DNA of 64,000 bases from Oceanimonas sp. GK1 (GTDB lineage Bacteria > Pseudomonadota > Gammaproteobacteria > Enterobacterales > Aeromonadaceae): assembly GCF_000243075.1 (NCBI RefSeq), contig NC_016745.1:1505001-1569000 (forward strand), given 5' to 3'. Within the stretch, counting starts at the first letter, position 1, and every line of letters begins with the position of its first letter. Below the pieces are notes generated by a model, which had not been told where the DNA came from, did no database searches, and saw nothing but the letters and a program-made list of their open reading frames with translations. The position numbers and the translations under genes are program-made. Below are positions 1 to 10,038 of the stretch, piece after piece.

Positions 1-1
1 T

Positions 2-211
2 GTCATGCTCAAGCGGCAGGCCAGCGGGCTGCTCCATGCCGCGGTAATGTGTTTTGTGCTGGGCATATTGATGTTCAGCGGCAGTATTTATGCCCTGGTG
101 CTGCTTGGCACCAAGGGGATCGGATTTATTACCCCGTTGGGGGGAGTGTGTTTTATGGCGGGCTGGCTGTGTCTGATGCTGTCCGGTCGCGCCTGGTTGA
201 GGTCTGAATGA
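2..211 (+). CDS. ygdD: DUF423 inner-membrane protein YgdD, C-terminal part
   Basis: The reading frame is open from the window edge, so this is the C-terminal half of a longer protein (YgdD/DUF423 proteins are about 130 residues). The visible part has two hydrophobic segments, and the motif [12 protein letters not shown] followed by [15 protein letters not shown] is typical of DUF423. Its stop overlaps the rlmM start as ATGA, so the two genes are translationally coupled. ygdD-rlmM is the E. coli order, which supports the call. The biochemical function of the family is unknown; it is probably an integral inner-membrane protein. An internal Met at position 5 is not the true start. Confidence 0.85.
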   Translation, partial: VMLKRQASGLLHAAVMCFVLGILMFSGSIYALVLLGTKGIGFITPLGGVCFMAGWLCLMLSGRAWLRSE

Positions 212-1299
212 AACAGTTGTTGATATATTGCCGCCCCGGATTTGAAAAGGAAGCGGCCGCCGAAATACAGGACAGGGCCGGGCAGATGGGCTGTCCGGGC
301 TTTGCTCGGGCCAAGGACGACAGTGGTTATGTGGTGTACGAGTGTTTTCAGCCGGAAGACGGCGACCTGCTGGCGCGCAAGCTGCCCTTTCGCGAGCTGA
401 TCTTTGCCCGCCAGATGCTGGTGGTATGGGCCGAGCTGAACGACCTGCCGCTGGAGGATCGCATCGGCCCCCTGGTTGAAGCCGCCGAAGGCATGCCCCT
501 GTGTGGCGACATTCGGGTGGAGACGCCGGACACCAACGCGGGCAAGGAGCTGTCGCGCTTTTGCCGCAAGTTTACCGTGCCGGCGCGTCAGGCCCTGCGC
601 GGAAAAGGGGTGCTGACCCGGGCCGAGGCCCGCAACCGGCCCACGCTGCATCTGTTTTTTACCGCCAATAATCGGGCGATGCTGGGGTATTCCTATTCCT
701 ATAACCAGTCGCCCTTTCACATGGGCATTCCCCGGCTGCGTTTTCCCGCCGATGCGCCGAGCCGCTCCAGCCTCAAGCTGGAAGAGGCGTTCCATGTGTT
801 TATTCCCCGGGAAGAGTGGGATACCCGGCTGACCTCCGGCCTGCGGGGCGTGGATCTGGGGGCGGCCCCCGGCGGCTGGACCTACCAGCTGGTGGCCCGG
901 GGCATGATGGTGGCCGCCATCGACAACGGCCCCATGGCTGAGAGCCTGATGGAGACCGGTCAGGTCAAGCACTACCGGGAAGACGGCTTTAAATGGCGGC
1001 CGAGTCGCAAGAACGTCTACTGGCTGGTGTGCGACATGGTGGAAAAGCCCGCCCGGGTGGTGGCGCTGATGGCCGACTGGCTGCTGGCGGAAGATTGCCA
1101 GGAGGCGATTTTCAACCTCAAGCTGCCGATGAAAAAACGCTACGCCGAGGCGGTGTACAACCTGCAGCAGCTGAAGGACAAGCTCGACGAGCTGGGCGGT
1201 TTTCAGGTGCAGGCCAAGCAGCTCTACCACGATCGGGAAGAGATCACGGTGCACGTGTGTCAGCCGCGCAAGGTGGCCAAGCTGCAACCCAAGGCCTGA
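208..1299 (+). CDS. rlmM: 23S rRNA 2'-O-ribose C2498 methyltransferase RlmM
   Basis: The 363-aa protein matches RlmM (about 366 aa in E. coli), which uses SAM to methylate the 2'-OH of C2498 in domain V of 23S rRNA before ribosome assembly. The N-terminal THUMP-like region opens with [11 protein letters not shown]. The Rossmann methyltransferase domain carries the SAM loop [14 protein letters not shown] near residues 215-228. Other family signatures are [25 protein letters not shown] and [11 protein letters not shown], which include candidate residues of the K-D-K-E catalytic set. The start overlaps the ygdD stop by four bases. A strong hairpin terminator follows. Confidence 0.96.
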   Translation: MKQLLIYCRPGFEKEAAAEIQDRAGQMGCPGFARAKDDSGYVVYECFQPEDGDLLARKLPFRELIFARQMLVVWAELNDLPLEDRIGPLVEAAEGMPLCGDIRVETPDTNAGKELSRFCRKFTVPARQALRGKGVLTRAEARNRPTLHLFFTANNRAMLGYSYSYNQSPFHMGIPRLRFPADAPSRSSLKLEEAFHVFIPREEWDTRLTSGLRGVDLGAAPGGWTYQLVARGMMVAAIDNGPMAESLMETGQVKHYREDGFKWRPSRKNVYWLVCDMVEKPARVVALMADWLLAEDCQEAIFNLKLPMKKRYAEAVYNLQQLKDKLDELGGFQVQAKQLYHDREEITVHVCQPRKVAKLQPKA

Positions 1300-1323
1300 T
1301 CCGGGCCTGCAGAGTGAACACAT

Positions 1324-1353
1324 AAAAAACGGCGCCTTCAGGCGCCGTTTTTC
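1324..1353. terminator. Bidirectional rho-independent terminator (rlmM / dehydrogenase)
   Basis: A perfect 12-bp stem (AAAAACGGCGCC / GGCGCCGTTTTT) closes a 4-base TTCA loop, with A and T tracts on the two sides. It lies between two convergent genes and can terminate both. Confidence 0.93.
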
Positions 1354-1383
1354 TTTCAGCAATTTCTTTCCGCCAGGTGCCGG

Positions 1384-2391
1384 TTACAGGTTGGCAATAA
1401 TGGCGTCGGTAAACTCCGTGGTGCTGGCGTTGCCGCCCAGATCCCGGGTGACGGTGTTGCCGTCGGCAATGGTTTTGGCTACGGCAGTGCGGATTTGTGC
1501 GGCCTTGTCGGTCATCCCCAGGTGCTCCAGCATCTGAATGGAAGCGAGGATCACCGAGCAGGGGTTGGCGATGTTCTGACCGGCAATGTCGGGGGCCGAG
1601 CCGTGCACGGCTTCAAAAATGGCCACGTTCTTGCCGATGTTGGCGCCCGGCGCCATGCCCAGGCCACCCACCAGACCGGCGCACAGATCCGAGAGAATAT
1701 CGCCGAACAGGTTGGTGGTCACGATCACATCGAACCGCTCCGGGTACATCACCAGGTTCATGCAGGCGGCGTCCACGATCATCTCGTTGGTTTCGATGTC
1801 CGGGTAGCGTTTCGCCACTTCCCGCGCCACTTCCAGGAACAGCCCGGAGGTGGACTTGAGAATGTTGGCCTTGTGCACCACGGTGACCTTTTTGCGGCCT
1901 TCGTTGCGGGCCAGCTCATAGGCAAACACCACGATACGCTCGGCGCCTTCCCGGGTGATGATGCTCATGGCCTCGGCGCTGTTGTTGTCCTCGGCGCGTT
2001 TCTGGCCGGCACCGGAATACATGCCCTCGGTGTTTTCCCGAATGGTGATGATGTCGATGTTGTCGAATTTGCTTTGCGTACCCTCAAACGACACCACCGG
2101 GCGTACGTTGGCGTAGAGATTGAACAGCTTGCGCAGAGAGACGTTGATGGAAGTAAAGCCGCCGCCCACCGGGGTGGTGAGGGGCCCCTTGAGGGCGATT
2201 TTGTTTTTGGCGATAAGGTCAAGGGTGGCTTGGGGAAGAAGCTCGCCGTGGTGTTCCAGGGCCGTGAGGCCGGCGTCGGCGTAATCGTAGTGAAAGTCAC
2301 AACCTGCGTGATCCAGAATGCGCAGGGCGGCATCGATAATGCTGGGACCGATGCCATCCCCCGGGATCACGGTAATACTGCGTTTGCTCAT
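1384..2391 (-). CDS. NAD-type isocitrate dehydrogenase (isocitrate/isopropylmalate dehydrogenase family)
   Basis: This 335-aa beta-decarboxylating dehydrogenase oxidises a 2-hydroxyacid, most likely isocitrate to 2-oxoglutarate. It starts ITVIPGDGIGP and has the substrate-loop sequence SINVSLRKLFNLYANVRP, the metal-site region IRENTEGMYSGAG, and the C-terminal EAVHGSAPDIAGQ nucleotide loop. The sequence TSINVSLRK and the 335-aa length fit the short NAD-type IDH of Shewanella and Vibrio rather than LeuB (which has an ELRP-type loop) or the 416-aa NADP-dependent Icd of E. coli. It is transcribed alone, convergent with rlmM. Tartrate or homoisocitrate dehydrogenase are less likely alternatives. 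Confidence 0.85.
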   Translation of the reverse strand: MSKRSITVIPGDGIGPSIIDAALRILDHAGCDFHYDYADAGLTALEHHGELLPQATLDLIAKNKIALKGPLTTPVGGGFTSINVSLRKLFNLYANVRPVVSFEGTQSKFDNIDIITIRENTEGMYSGAGQKRAEDNNSAEAMSIITREGAERIVVFAYELARNEGRKKVTVVHKANILKSTSGLFLEVAREVAKRYPDIETNEMIVDAACMNLVMYPERFDVIVTTNLFGDILSDLCAGLVGGLGMAPGANIGKNVAIFEAVHGSAPDIAGQNIANPCSVILASIQMLEHLGMTDKAAQIRTAVAKTIADGNTVTRDLGGNASTTEFTDAIIANL

Positions 2392-2482
2392 GGGCAGCGT
2401 CCCGTTATCAGTGGTTGGTCTATATTCAGTTTTACCGCGACTTTATAACATTTTGTACCCATTTTGCCTATGACTCTTTGGT

Positions 2483-3256
2483 CTAATGGTGATATCGAAG
2501 CTGCTGTAAATTCACCCCTAGCTCAATATCATCCACCAGTTTGACCAGTTGCCGTGCCAGCAGGGCATCATCTTTGTGCATCTTTACGGTTTTTTGTTCT
2601 TTGCTGTCGCCGGGGGCGGTCAGCAGGGTATCCAGGTTGCCAAAGTGTTGCAGCAGGGTGAGGGCCCGTTTCGGACCAATGCCGGGCACCCCTCGAATAT
2701 TGCTGCCGGACACGCCGGTCAGCGCCCAGTAATCCACCAGCTGAGCGGGTTCCAGGCCGAATTTCTGGCGCACATGGGCGTCGTCGAGCCAGCGCTGGCC
2801 GAAGTGATCCCACAGTTGCACCTTGGAAGACAGCAACTGGCAAAAGCCCTTGTCGGTGGAGACGATAATGCTGTGGCCACCGTGGCGGGCGAGCCGGCGG
2901 GCCAGGGTGGCCACCAGATCGTCCGCTTCCTCGCTGTCCGACAGCAGGGCGTCGATGCCCTGCTGCCACAGCGCCTGTTGCAGCTCGCCGAGGTAGCCGG
3001 CCAGCGCCACGGGCATGGGCTGGCGATTGGCCTTGTAGTCGGGGCAGAGGCGGTGGCGAAAGCCCTCCGGCGCGCCGTCAAATACCGCCACCACGTGGCT
3101 GGGGCTGAAGCGACCCAGCAGCTTGCCGGCGGCCTGCACCAGGGCGGCCCGGGTGGCCGCCAGCTGCGCCTCCACCTGGGCATGCTGGCCCTGCTGCACC
3201 GCATGCAGGCGGCGCACCAGGTTCATGGCGTCGAGGATCAGCAAGCGCACGGACAC
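2483..3256 (-). CDS. xni: Flap endonuclease Xni (exonuclease IX)
   Basis: The 257-aa protein is a stand-alone homologue of the 5'-nuclease domain of DNA polymerase I and acts on flap DNA. It keeps LILDAMNLVRR at the N terminus, a DSEEADDLVATLA acidic metal cluster, IVSTDKGFCQLLS, and the helix-3-turn region GVPGIGPKRALTLL. It ends NLQQLR like E. coli Xni. The start is a GTG one base after the ppnN stop (TGA-G-GTG), so it is coupled to ppnN. E. coli Xni lacks one acidic metal-site cluster seen in Pol I; whether this copy does was not resolved by eye. Confidence 0.94.
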   Translation of the reverse strand: MSVRLLILDAMNLVRRLHAVQQGQHAQVEAQLAATRAALVQAAGKLLGRFSPSHVVAVFDGAPEGFRHRLCPDYKANRQPMPVALAGYLGELQQALWQQGIDALLSDSEEADDLVATLARRLARHGGHSIIVSTDKGFCQLLSSKVQLWDHFGQRWLDDAHVRQKFGLEPAQLVDYWALTGVSGSNIRGVPGIGPKRALTLLQHFGNLDTLLTAPGDSKEQKTVKMHKDDALLARQLVKLVDDIELGVNLQQLRYHH

Positions 3257-3257
3257 C

Positions 3258-4613
3258 TCAGCGATTGATGCGGTAGCAGGGCACGTAGGTGGAGCCGGGC
3301 AGTTTCATGCGTTGCTGCTCCACAAATTGCCGCAGCAGCTTGTCCATCATCTTCATCAGCTTGGGATCGCCGTTGATCAGGAAGGGGCCCTTTTTCTCGA
3401 TGGCCTTGAGGCCGCTTTCCTTGACGTTGCCCGCCACAATCCCGGAAAAGGCCCGGCGAAGGTTGGCGGCCAGCTGCTGGGGCGCCTGCTCCCAGTTCAG
3501 GTTGAGGTTGGCCATGCTGTCGTGGTCGGGCACAAAGGGCAGCTGGAATTCGGGCTCGATCTTGAGCGACCAGTTAAAGGAGTAGGCGTCGCCCACGGAT
3601 TTGCGGTAATCCCGTACCAGCGGCATGGTGGTTTTCAGGCGCCGGGCCACTTCCGCCGGATCGTCGATGATGATCTCGTACAGGGCCTGGGCATCCGGCC
3701 CCAGGGTATTGCCGATAAACTCGTCGACGCTGCGAAAGTAGCTGGCGCTTTCCTTGGGGCCGGTGAGAATGATGGGCAGCGGCTGATTGCGGTTTTCCGG
3801 ATGCATCATGATGCCCAGAATGTAGAGAATTTCCTCGGCGGTGCCCACGCCACCGGGAAAGACAACGATGCCGTGGCCCAGGCGCACAAAGGCTTCCAGA
3901 CGCTTTTCGATATCCGGCAGGATCACCAGCTCGTTCACGATGGGATTGGGCGGCTCGGCGGCGATGATGGACGGCTCGGTCAGGCCCACGTAGCGGCTGC
4001 CGGTTACCCGTTGCTTGGCGTGGCCCACGGCGGCGCCCTTCATTGGCCCTTCCATGGCGCCCGGGCCGCAGCCGGTGCAGATATTGAGTTCGCGCAGACC
4101 CAGTTCGTTGCCCACTTCCCGAGTGTACTGGTATTCCACCGGACTGATGGAGTGGCCGCCCCAGCACACCACCAGGTTGGGATCGGCGCCGGGGTTGATG
4201 GCCCGGGCGTGGCGCAGAATGGAAAACACCAGATCGGTGATGTGGGATGACGCCGTCAGGTTGAGCTGGGGATTGACCTGCAAATGACTGTTCACGTAAA
4301 TAATGTCGCGCAGCACCGAGAACAGGTGATCCTGAATGCTGCGAATGATCTCGCCGTCCACAAAGGCATGCTCGGGGGGGTTGAACAGCTCCAGCTTGAT
4401 GCCCCGCTCCCGGCGAATGACGTTGATGTCGAAACTGCGATAACGCTCGAGGATTTCCTTGGAGCTGTCGGTTTTGCTGCCGGAATTGAGTACCGCCAGG
4501 GCGCAGTTGCGAAACAGCTGATACAGGCTGCCCGACGCGGACTGTTTGAGGCGATCCACCTCGATTTGGGACAGCAGGTTCATGCTGCCAACCGGATTGA
4601 TATGGGTGATCAT
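3258..4613 (-). CDS. ppnN: Pyrimidine/purine nucleotide 5'-monophosphate nucleosidase PpnN
   Basis: The 451-aa protein is nearly collinear with E. coli PpnN (YgdH, 454 aa). PpnN cleaves nucleoside monophosphates to base and ribose 5-phosphate, and in E. coli is stimulated by (p)ppGpp. The central LOG/TIR-like domain has the signature [15 protein letters not shown] and the upstream [18 protein letters not shown]. The N-terminal [12 protein letters not shown] stretch and the C-terminal [12 protein letters not shown] are family-specific. It is first in a two-gene unit with xni. The start [11 protein letters not shown] matches the family start. Confidence 0.96.
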   Translation of the reverse strand: MITHINPVGSMNLLSQIEVDRLKQSASGSLYQLFRNCALAVLNSGSKTDSSKEILERYRSFDINVIRRERGIKLELFNPPEHAFVDGEIIRSIQDHLFSVLRDIIYVNSHLQVNPQLNLTASSHITDLVFSILRHARAINPGADPNLVVCWGGHSISPVEYQYTREVGNELGLRELNICTGCGPGAMEGPMKGAAVGHAKQRVTGSRYVGLTEPSIIAAEPPNPIVNELVILPDIEKRLEAFVRLGHGIVVFPGGVGTAEEILYILGIMMHPENRNQPLPIILTGPKESASYFRSVDEFIGNTLGPDAQALYEIIIDDPAEVARRLKTTMPLVRDYRKSVGDAYSFNWSLKIEPEFQLPFVPDHDSMANLNLNWEQAPQQLAANLRRAFSGIVAGNVKESGLKAIEKKGPFLINGDPKLMKMMDKLLRQFVEQQRMKLPGSTYVPCYRINR

Positions 4614-4645
4614 GTCTTATCCCTAGATATGTAATTAGGCAGGGC

Positions 4646-6151
4646 TCAGATGATGACGAGCTGATTGCGTCCTGCATTTTTGGCCCGGTACAGGGCCTGG
4701 TCGGCGCGGTCCAGGGCAGAGGTGATGGTGTCTGTGCTCTGGAGCAGAGTGGCCCCCATGGAGACAGTGATGGTAACGCGCTCCTGCTTGAAACGAAACG
4801 GAATGGCTTCAATTTTTCGGCGCAGTTGCTCCAGTGGCCGGTGCAGCAGGAGCGGATCCACGTTCAGCATCAGTACCACGAATTCCTCACCGCCAAAGCG
4901 GGCCACAAAGTCGCTCTCCCTCAGGCTCTGGCGCAGGGTGCGGGCAATCAGCCGCAGGGCCTTGTCGCCGGCCAGGTGGCCGAACTTGTCGTTGATGTTT
5001 TTGAAATGGTCGATATCGAGCAGAGTAATGCACAAGGGCTGCTGGGTGCTCTGCCAGCGGCGGAACTCGGTTTTCAGGCGTTCATTGAGGGCGGTACGGT
5101 TGTAAATCTGGGTCAGGTCGTCGATCAGCAGCTTCTCATTCTGGCTGGTGAGCCGCCGGCGGTAATCGCCAGCTTCCTGCTTCAGCTCGGTGACCCGGTG
5201 TTCCAGTGCCTGCAGACGGCCCAGCAGGGCGGCTTCCCGTTGCTGCAATTGCTCGTGGCGGCCCAGTATGCCCCTGATGCCGGTCATGTGTTGCTCAATC
5301 TCCTGAGTCAGCCGGGTCTGTTCCTGACTGGCCAGGTGAGCACCGATGGCCCTGAGCTCGCCGGCCAGATCGGCATCATGGGCCTGGCGGTCATGCACCA
5401 ATGACTGGCCTTCATTGAGCGAGCTGGCGAACTGGTCCTGCATGCCTTCCAGGCCTTCGTTGAGCCGGGCCAGAAAGCGGGTGGAATGCTGGCGTTCGGT
5501 GCGGCTGCCCTGAATGATCAGTTCAATCAGGCGCAGGCAAAGGGGCGGCAGGGCACCGGCCTCGCCTTGTTGCAGCAGTTGTTGCTGAATGTCGGCGATG
5601 TCCCGGCCAATGTCGCCACCATAGTCCAGCTCGTCAATGAGCTGCAGCAGGCGCTGGCACAGCTCGCGCTGGTCCTGCAGCCCCTGCTGCTGGCGGCTGG
5701 CACACAATCGCAGGGCCTGCTGATAGCATTCCAGCAGCGGCCACAGGTAATAGAAAAAATGACCGGGCGTTTCCAGATCGTGCAGCAGGGCGGGCAGTTG
5801 GGGCGGTGCGCAAGGCAACTCCTGCAGCTCCCGGGCCGCCTGCAGCAGTTGTTCGCCGGCCTGCTGTTGCTGGCGGTCGGCCTGTTGCTGGCAGGCGCGC
5901 AACTGATCCAGCAGTGGCTGCAGCCGCTCACCCAGGGCCGACGGCTCGAAGGGAGCCGTCTCGCTGGGGGGTGACGACACGCTACCCTGGCCACCGAACA
6001 GTTTCTGCCACTGTATCAGCAGGCTGCGGTCGTCTTGTTCCGGCAGCGCCGTGTCCGGGGCTTGCCGGGGCAGGGAGTCCAGCAGGCGCTGCAGCTCGGT
6101 GATAACGGATGCCAGATCCTTTAACATCGTTTGGTCATTGTGGTTGTTCAT
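4646..6151 (-). CDS. Diguanylate cyclase with coiled-coil N terminus
   Basis: The 501-aa protein ends in a complete GGDEF domain (about residues 340-501) that would make cyclic di-GMP from two GTP. It has NEKLLIDDLTQIYNRTALNE at the entry, LLDIDHFKNINDKFGH, and the active-site loop RFGGEEFVVLML near residue 420. An RESD inhibitory site lies five residues before GGEEF, so product feedback is expected. The first ~330 residues are glutamine- and leucine-rich with long predicted coiled coils; there is no membrane segment, so it is probably cytosolic and dimerises through the coils. The N-terminal input domain was not recognised. The downstream gene on the same strand (ppnN) is probably separate. 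Confidence 0.9.
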   Translation of the reverse strand: MNNHNDQTMLKDLASVITELQRLLDSLPRQAPDTALPEQDDRSLLIQWQKLFGGQGSVSSPPSETAPFEPSALGERLQPLLDQLRACQQQADRQQQQAGEQLLQAARELQELPCAPPQLPALLHDLETPGHFFYYLWPLLECYQQALRLCASRQQQGLQDQRELCQRLLQLIDELDYGGDIGRDIADIQQQLLQQGEAGALPPLCLRLIELIIQGSRTERQHSTRFLARLNEGLEGMQDQFASSLNEGQSLVHDRQAHDADLAGELRAIGAHLASQEQTRLTQEIEQHMTGIRGILGRHEQLQQREAALLGRLQALEHRVTELKQEAGDYRRRLTSQNEKLLIDDLTQIYNRTALNERLKTEFRRWQSTQQPLCITLLDIDHFKNINDKFGHLAGDKALRLIARTLRQSLRESDFVARFGGEEFVVLMLNVDPLLLHRPLEQLRRKIEAIPFRFKQERVTITVSMGATLLQSTDTITSALDRADQALYRAKNAGRNQLVII

Positions 6152-6185
6152 TAGTCACCATGGGGCCCGGTACGGCGTTGATCCG

Positions 6186-8435
6186 TCAGTTCTCGGATGG
6201 TAACGCCGGCAGCAGTGCTTGCCACTCAATTTGTTGTTTTTTATGGGAGCTGTTCACCTTGACCAGCCCCTTCATAATACCCTGAATGCAGCAGGTACGA
6301 ATATCCCCGTTAAAAAAGGCGGCCTGCTGGCAGTCCACCGCCAGCAGCTCGACCCAGGCCGACTCCTGGGTTTTTTCCGCCAGCTGATGGGCGGCAGCCA
6401 TCGCCAGGTAGAGAATGTCGCCGAGCCTGAGATCGTCCAGTACATTGGGTGCCTTGGGCAGAAAGGGGTGTCCGATAATGCCGGTGACGAGCCGCCGATC
6501 CAGCTCGAACTGGCAGGGGAACTCGGCAAACATGCGCTCCAGCGCCTCCAGGGTCTGGTGCAGCTCGGCCACCTCCTTCTGGGGAATGGCATAAATAAAC
6601 TGTCCCTCGCGCAAATCATAGAGCCGCGCCCTGGGGTGAATGCGTCCGCGCAGGTAGTTGCCGAGCTGGCGCTGAATGTCGGTGGCATGGCCGAGGCCGA
6701 CCCGTTCGCGCAGGTTGGCCATAAAGGGCACCTGCAGCAGCAGGTAATAGATTTTGTCGTCAAAGGGACGGGGCTGCTCTTCACTCAGGTACCACTGTTC
6801 CGAGCGCTGTTGCTGCCGGGCCATTTCCTGAGGCAGGCGCTGCATCAGCTGGCGCCAGTTGGGCAGGCCGGTAATGGGTTCGATCAGCAGCGCCTGCTGC
6901 AATTCCTGATTATGGCGCAGCAGCCGTCGGTTGCGCAGATGATTGCGCAGCAGCCCGTACAGCAGCAGCGGAGACAGCAGACTGAGGCCAGCGGCGAGCA
7001 GGGCAAACTGTTCCCGTTCCTGGCGCAGCTGTTCACTGCGCCGGCCCAGCTCGGTCAGCTCCCGCTCCTGTTGCAGCTGTTGTTCATTATCCTGCACCAG
7101 GCTTTGCGTGAGCAGGCGGTTGACGGTGGTGGCGCGCCTGAAGTTGGCATGCAGCGCCTTCTGATGCACCAGCGCCTGAGCCGTGTTGCCGCTTTGTTCA
7201 AACAACTCGGCCAGCAGCCGGTGGCTTTCCATCAGCCGCAGCACATCGTCCTGCTGTTCGGCCAGGGCCCGCGCCCGCTCCAGCCGCAGCAGCGCCAGGC
7301 CGTTTTCTCCCTGAGCCAGATGCAGCTTGCCCAGTTGCACCAAGGCATCGATCTGGCGGGGCCTGTCCTGATTGTGTTCAAAGCCGGTGCGGGCCATGCC
7401 GAGATAATGCTGGCCTTCATCAAAGCTGCCCAGCATGGCATAAGACTGGCCGATTTCCAGGTAGAGCTGGTAAATCAGGCCGGTATCGCCCTGAATACGG
7501 ACCAGATCCAGGGCATTGAAAAAGTACACCAGCGCCAGGTTGGCATCGTTGCCGGTGCGGGTGACCCGGCCGAGGTTGATCAGCGAGCTTATCAGCAGCG
7601 GATTGTTGCCCAGCAGCTCGAACTCGGTGGTGGACTGGTTGGCATACTGCACGGCCTTGTCGTTCTGGCCCAGCGCCGCATAGATGGCGGCGGCCTTTTT
7701 GGCGGCCAGGGCCTTGACATAAAACTGGCGGCGATCCCCGAGGGAGTCGAGGGTTTCCAGAAAATGGGACAGGGCCAGCTCGTCCTGCTGCAGTTGCAGG
7801 TAGTATTCGCCCAGCAAAAAGTTGGCCCAGGCCTGGCGCGGCCGGTCGTCCTGTTGCAGGGCCTGCAGGCGCACCTGCTCAAAGGTCAGGCGGGCTTCGT
7901 CAAAGCGGTGCTTGTGCAGCAGTACCGCGGCCTGCAACAGTTGCAGATCCCCCTTCAGTCCCGTGTCGGGGGGCAGTGCCAGGCTGGCCGCCTCATCCAG
8001 CTGAGCCTGGGCCAGATCCGGCTGCTGGCGGGCCAGGGCCAGCTTGGCCTTGATCAGCAGGCTGGTGGCCAGGACATCCTGCTGGCGATGCTCCCTGGCC
8101 AGCGCGATGGCCTGGTTGATGCTGGCGTCCGCCGGCAGCAGCAGGCCGTCGTTGGCCTGGCACAGGGCCTGCAATTGCCAGGCGGTAAAGGTCTGACCGC
8201 GGGTACGAAAGCGCTTGGCCTGCTGCAGTTGATCCGGCTCCTGGCGGGAGTTGAACATGGAGGCGGGCCTGGCTTCCTTGCGCTGCAGAAAATAGTGGGT
8301 CAGGGCCACGCATTCGTCCGGCCGGCTCAGCATAAGCTGGCGGGCCCGCTGCAGTTCGGCGGGCTCCGGTGGGTAGGATGACAGTGGCGGGGCTCCCGCC
8401 AGATGCGACACCAGAACGGCGACAGACAGAATCAC
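6186..8435 (-). CDS. TPR sensor protein with degenerate GGDEF domain
   Basis: The 749-aa protein has an N-terminal hydrophobic segment, then about 400 residues of TPR-like helical repeats (for example ALSHFLETLDSLGDRRQF and LALVYFFNALDLVRIQGD). A coiled coil, one membrane segment (FALLAAGLSLLSPLLLYGLL, about residues 475-497) and a cytoplasmic GGDEF-like domain follow. EPITGLPNWRQLMQ matches the GGDEF entry motif, but the active loop reads DLREGQFIYAIP (near residue 607) instead of GGDEF, so it should not make c-di-GMP. It may sense in the periplasm and signal by binding. The GTG start lacks basic residues before the hydrophobic stretch; the frame stays open upstream without an ATG, so the true start is uncertain. 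Confidence 0.8.
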   Translation of the reverse strand: MILSVAVLVSHLAGAPPLSSYPPEPAELQRARQLMLSRPDECVALTHYFLQRKEARPASMFNSRQEPDQLQQAKRFRTRGQTFTAWQLQALCQANDGLLLPADASINQAIALAREHRQQDVLATSLLIKAKLALARQQPDLAQAQLDEAASLALPPDTGLKGDLQLLQAAVLLHKHRFDEARLTFEQVRLQALQQDDRPRQAWANFLLGEYYLQLQQDELALSHFLETLDSLGDRRQFYVKALAAKKAAAIYAALGQNDKAVQYANQSTTEFELLGNNPLLISSLINLGRVTRTGNDANLALVYFFNALDLVRIQGDTGLIYQLYLEIGQSYAMLGSFDEGQHYLGMARTGFEHNQDRPRQIDALVQLGKLHLAQGENGLALLRLERARALAEQQDDVLRLMESHRLLAELFEQSGNTAQALVHQKALHANFRRATTVNRLLTQSLVQDNEQQLQQERELTELGRRSEQLRQEREQFALLAAGLSLLSPLLLYGLLRNHLRNRRLLRHNQELQQALLIEPITGLPNWRQLMQRLPQEMARQQQRSEQWYLSEEQPRPFDDKIYYLLLQVPFMANLRERVGLGHATDIQRQLGNYLRGRIHPRARLYDLREGQFIYAIPQKEVAELHQTLEALERMFAEFPCQFELDRRLVTGIIGHPFLPKAPNVLDDLRLGDILYLAMAAAHQLAEKTQESAWVELLAVDCQQAAFFNGDIRTCCIQGIMKGLVKVNSSHKKQQIEWQALLPALPSEN

Positions 8436-8522
8436 AATAATCGATACCGAAAAAACCGAGCCAGTAGCGCAGTTTACGAAGCCCGCCGGTCCGCGTCCAG
8501 CCCGGCGGGTGTTGGCCGGCGG

Positions 8523-9374
8523 TTACTGGCGCTGCAGCCGCACGTTGGCCGCCTTGCCGGCGACGTTGCTGCGGTAGGGATTGATATCAAGCCCCCCCCG
8601 GCGGGTGTAGCGGGCATAGACGGTCAGCTCCCTGGGCTGGCAGTGCTGCATCAGATCCATAAAAATACGCTCCACGCACTGTTCGTGGAATTCGTTGTGC
8701 TGGCGAAAGCCCACCAGGTAGCGCAACAGCGCATCCTGACGCAGTCGCGGCCCCTGGTAGCGGATCATGATGCTGCCCCAGTCGGGCTGGCCGGTGACCA
8801 GGCAGTTGGACTTGAGCAGGTGGGAATGCAGGGTTTCGCTGACCACCTCCGGCTCGGTGGCGTCAACCAGCAGGGCGGGGTCGGGCTGATAGCGGTCGAT
8901 GTCGATATCCAGCTGATCGATGCAGTGGCCGGGCAGGCGGCCGAACTGGGCCGGGGCGTACTGCAGCTCATAGAGCTTGACCGTGACCGTGCCCTGGGCG
9001 CAGGCGGACAGATCCCGGGCCAGGGTTTCTTCCACCGCCGCCAGGCTTTCAAAACGGCTCTGGTTAAAGCTGTTTAGGTACAGTTTGAAGGATTTGGACT
9101 CGATCAGGTTGACGCTGGTGGCGGGCACCCGCACTTCGCCCATGGCCACCATGGGCTTGCCCCGGGCGTTGAGCCAGGACAGTTCGTAGAGGTTCCACAA
9201 GTCTTCACCGGAAAAGGGCAGGGCATCGGCTTCCAGCCCCAGATCGTCCCGGTTCAGGCTGCGGGGCACCGCCTGCAACTGCTGCGGATCATACTCGCTG
9301 ACATAGCTGCTCTGCTTGCCCAGTGACAGCCCGGCAAGGGACGGACTTTGTTGGTATTTCTGCTCTGGTGTCAT
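8523..9374 (-). CDS. queF: NADPH-dependent 7-cyano-7-deazaguanine reductase QueF
   Basis: QueF reduces the nitrile preQ0 to the amine preQ1 on the queuosine tRNA pathway. The 283-aa length is that of the two-domain (E. coli type) form. The QueF motif ESKSFKLY is at residues 92-99. The catalytic cysteine is C191 in [14 protein letters not shown], followed by the C-terminal [13 protein letters not shown] region with the conserved glutamate and histidine. It is divergent from syd, as in E. coli, with about 127 bp between them. Confidence 0.97.
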   Translation of the reverse strand: MTPEQKYQQSPSLAGLSLGKQSSYVSEYDPQQLQAVPRSLNRDDLGLEADALPFSGEDLWNLYELSWLNARGKPMVAMGEVRVPATSVNLIESKSFKLYLNSFNQSRFESLAAVEETLARDLSACAQGTVTVKLYELQYAPAQFGRLPGHCIDQLDIDIDRYQPDPALLVDATEPEVVSETLHSHLLKSNCLVTGQPDWGSIMIRYQGPRLRQDALLRYLVGFRQHNEFHEQCVERIFMDLMQHCQPRELTVYARYTRRGGLDINPYRSNVAGKAANVRLQRQ

Positions 9375-9501
9375 TTGAAATTCCGGTTGCTAAAATAACG
9401 GCCTGGCGCCGGTGCCGGCCGATGGGGCCGTCGGCGTCACGGCCGTGCGCCTGACGTAAAGAGGTTGTGCACATTTTTACCGTTTATTGTGAGACTTTGT
9501 C

Positions 9502-10038
9502 ATGCAGAATCAAGAGGTGACGGCGCTGTCCGAATTGTTCGACCGTTACCGGCGGCTCTACGGCCAGCCCCTGGCCGAACACGACCCCGAGCAGTCATCG
9601 CCCGCCGAGCTGCTGCCGGCCCATCAAGGCCGGGTGGGCTGGCGGCCCTTCCTGCGCACCGAGCCGGGCAGTTTCGACAACCTGGCCCACGCCCTCGACA
9701 TGCCGGTACACCCCTCGCTGACGGCGCTGTTCGGTCATTATTACGCCGGCCATTTACCCCTGTGTTACAAGGGACTTTTTATTACCCTGTTGCAGCCTTG
9801 GCACCGGGATGATTTCGAGCGGTTGCAGCAAAACCAGATTGGCCATCAGCTGATGCAGCGCAAGCTCGGGCTGCCGGCCACCTGGTTTATTGCCAGTTGC
9901 CGGGATGAGCACCGGCTGGTGACCCTGGACAACGCCAGCGGCGCCGTGCTGCTGGAGCGCCTCGGCCAGGGCGCCATCGGCACCCTGGCGCCGAATCTGG
10001 CCAGCTTTCTGCGCCGGGCCGAGCCGGTCAGCTCTTGA
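9502..10038 (+). CDS. syd: SecY-interacting protein Syd
   Basis: The 178-aa protein matches Syd (181 aa in E. coli), a soluble protein that binds SecY at the cytoplasmic face of the inner membrane and is linked to quality control of the translocon. Shared sequence includes FDNLAHALDMPVHPSLTALF, ITLLQPWHRDDFERLQQNQIGH and FIAS, and the C-terminal NLASFLRR. It is divergent from queF. Its last 11 bases overlap the 3' end of the convergent DUF2310 gene. Confidence 0.93.
   Translation: MQNQEVTALSELFDRYRRLYGQPLAEHDPEQSSPAELLPAHQGRVGWRPFLRTEPGSFDNLAHALDMPVHPSLTALFGHYYAGHLPLCYKGLFITLLQPWHRDDFERLQQNQIGHQLMQRKLGLPATWFIASCRDEHRLVTLDNASGAVLLERLGQGAIGTLAPNLASFLRRAEPVSS

Noticed and set aside
3574-4812. 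412-codon minus-strand frame overlapping ppnN
   Set aside because: Alternative frame of ppnN with Arg/His/Pro-rich composition; ppnN is full length and conserved.
6219-8381. 720-codon plus-strand frame opposite the TPR protein
   Set aside because: Shadow of the minus-strand TPR gene, glutamine/leucine-rich with no recognisable domain.
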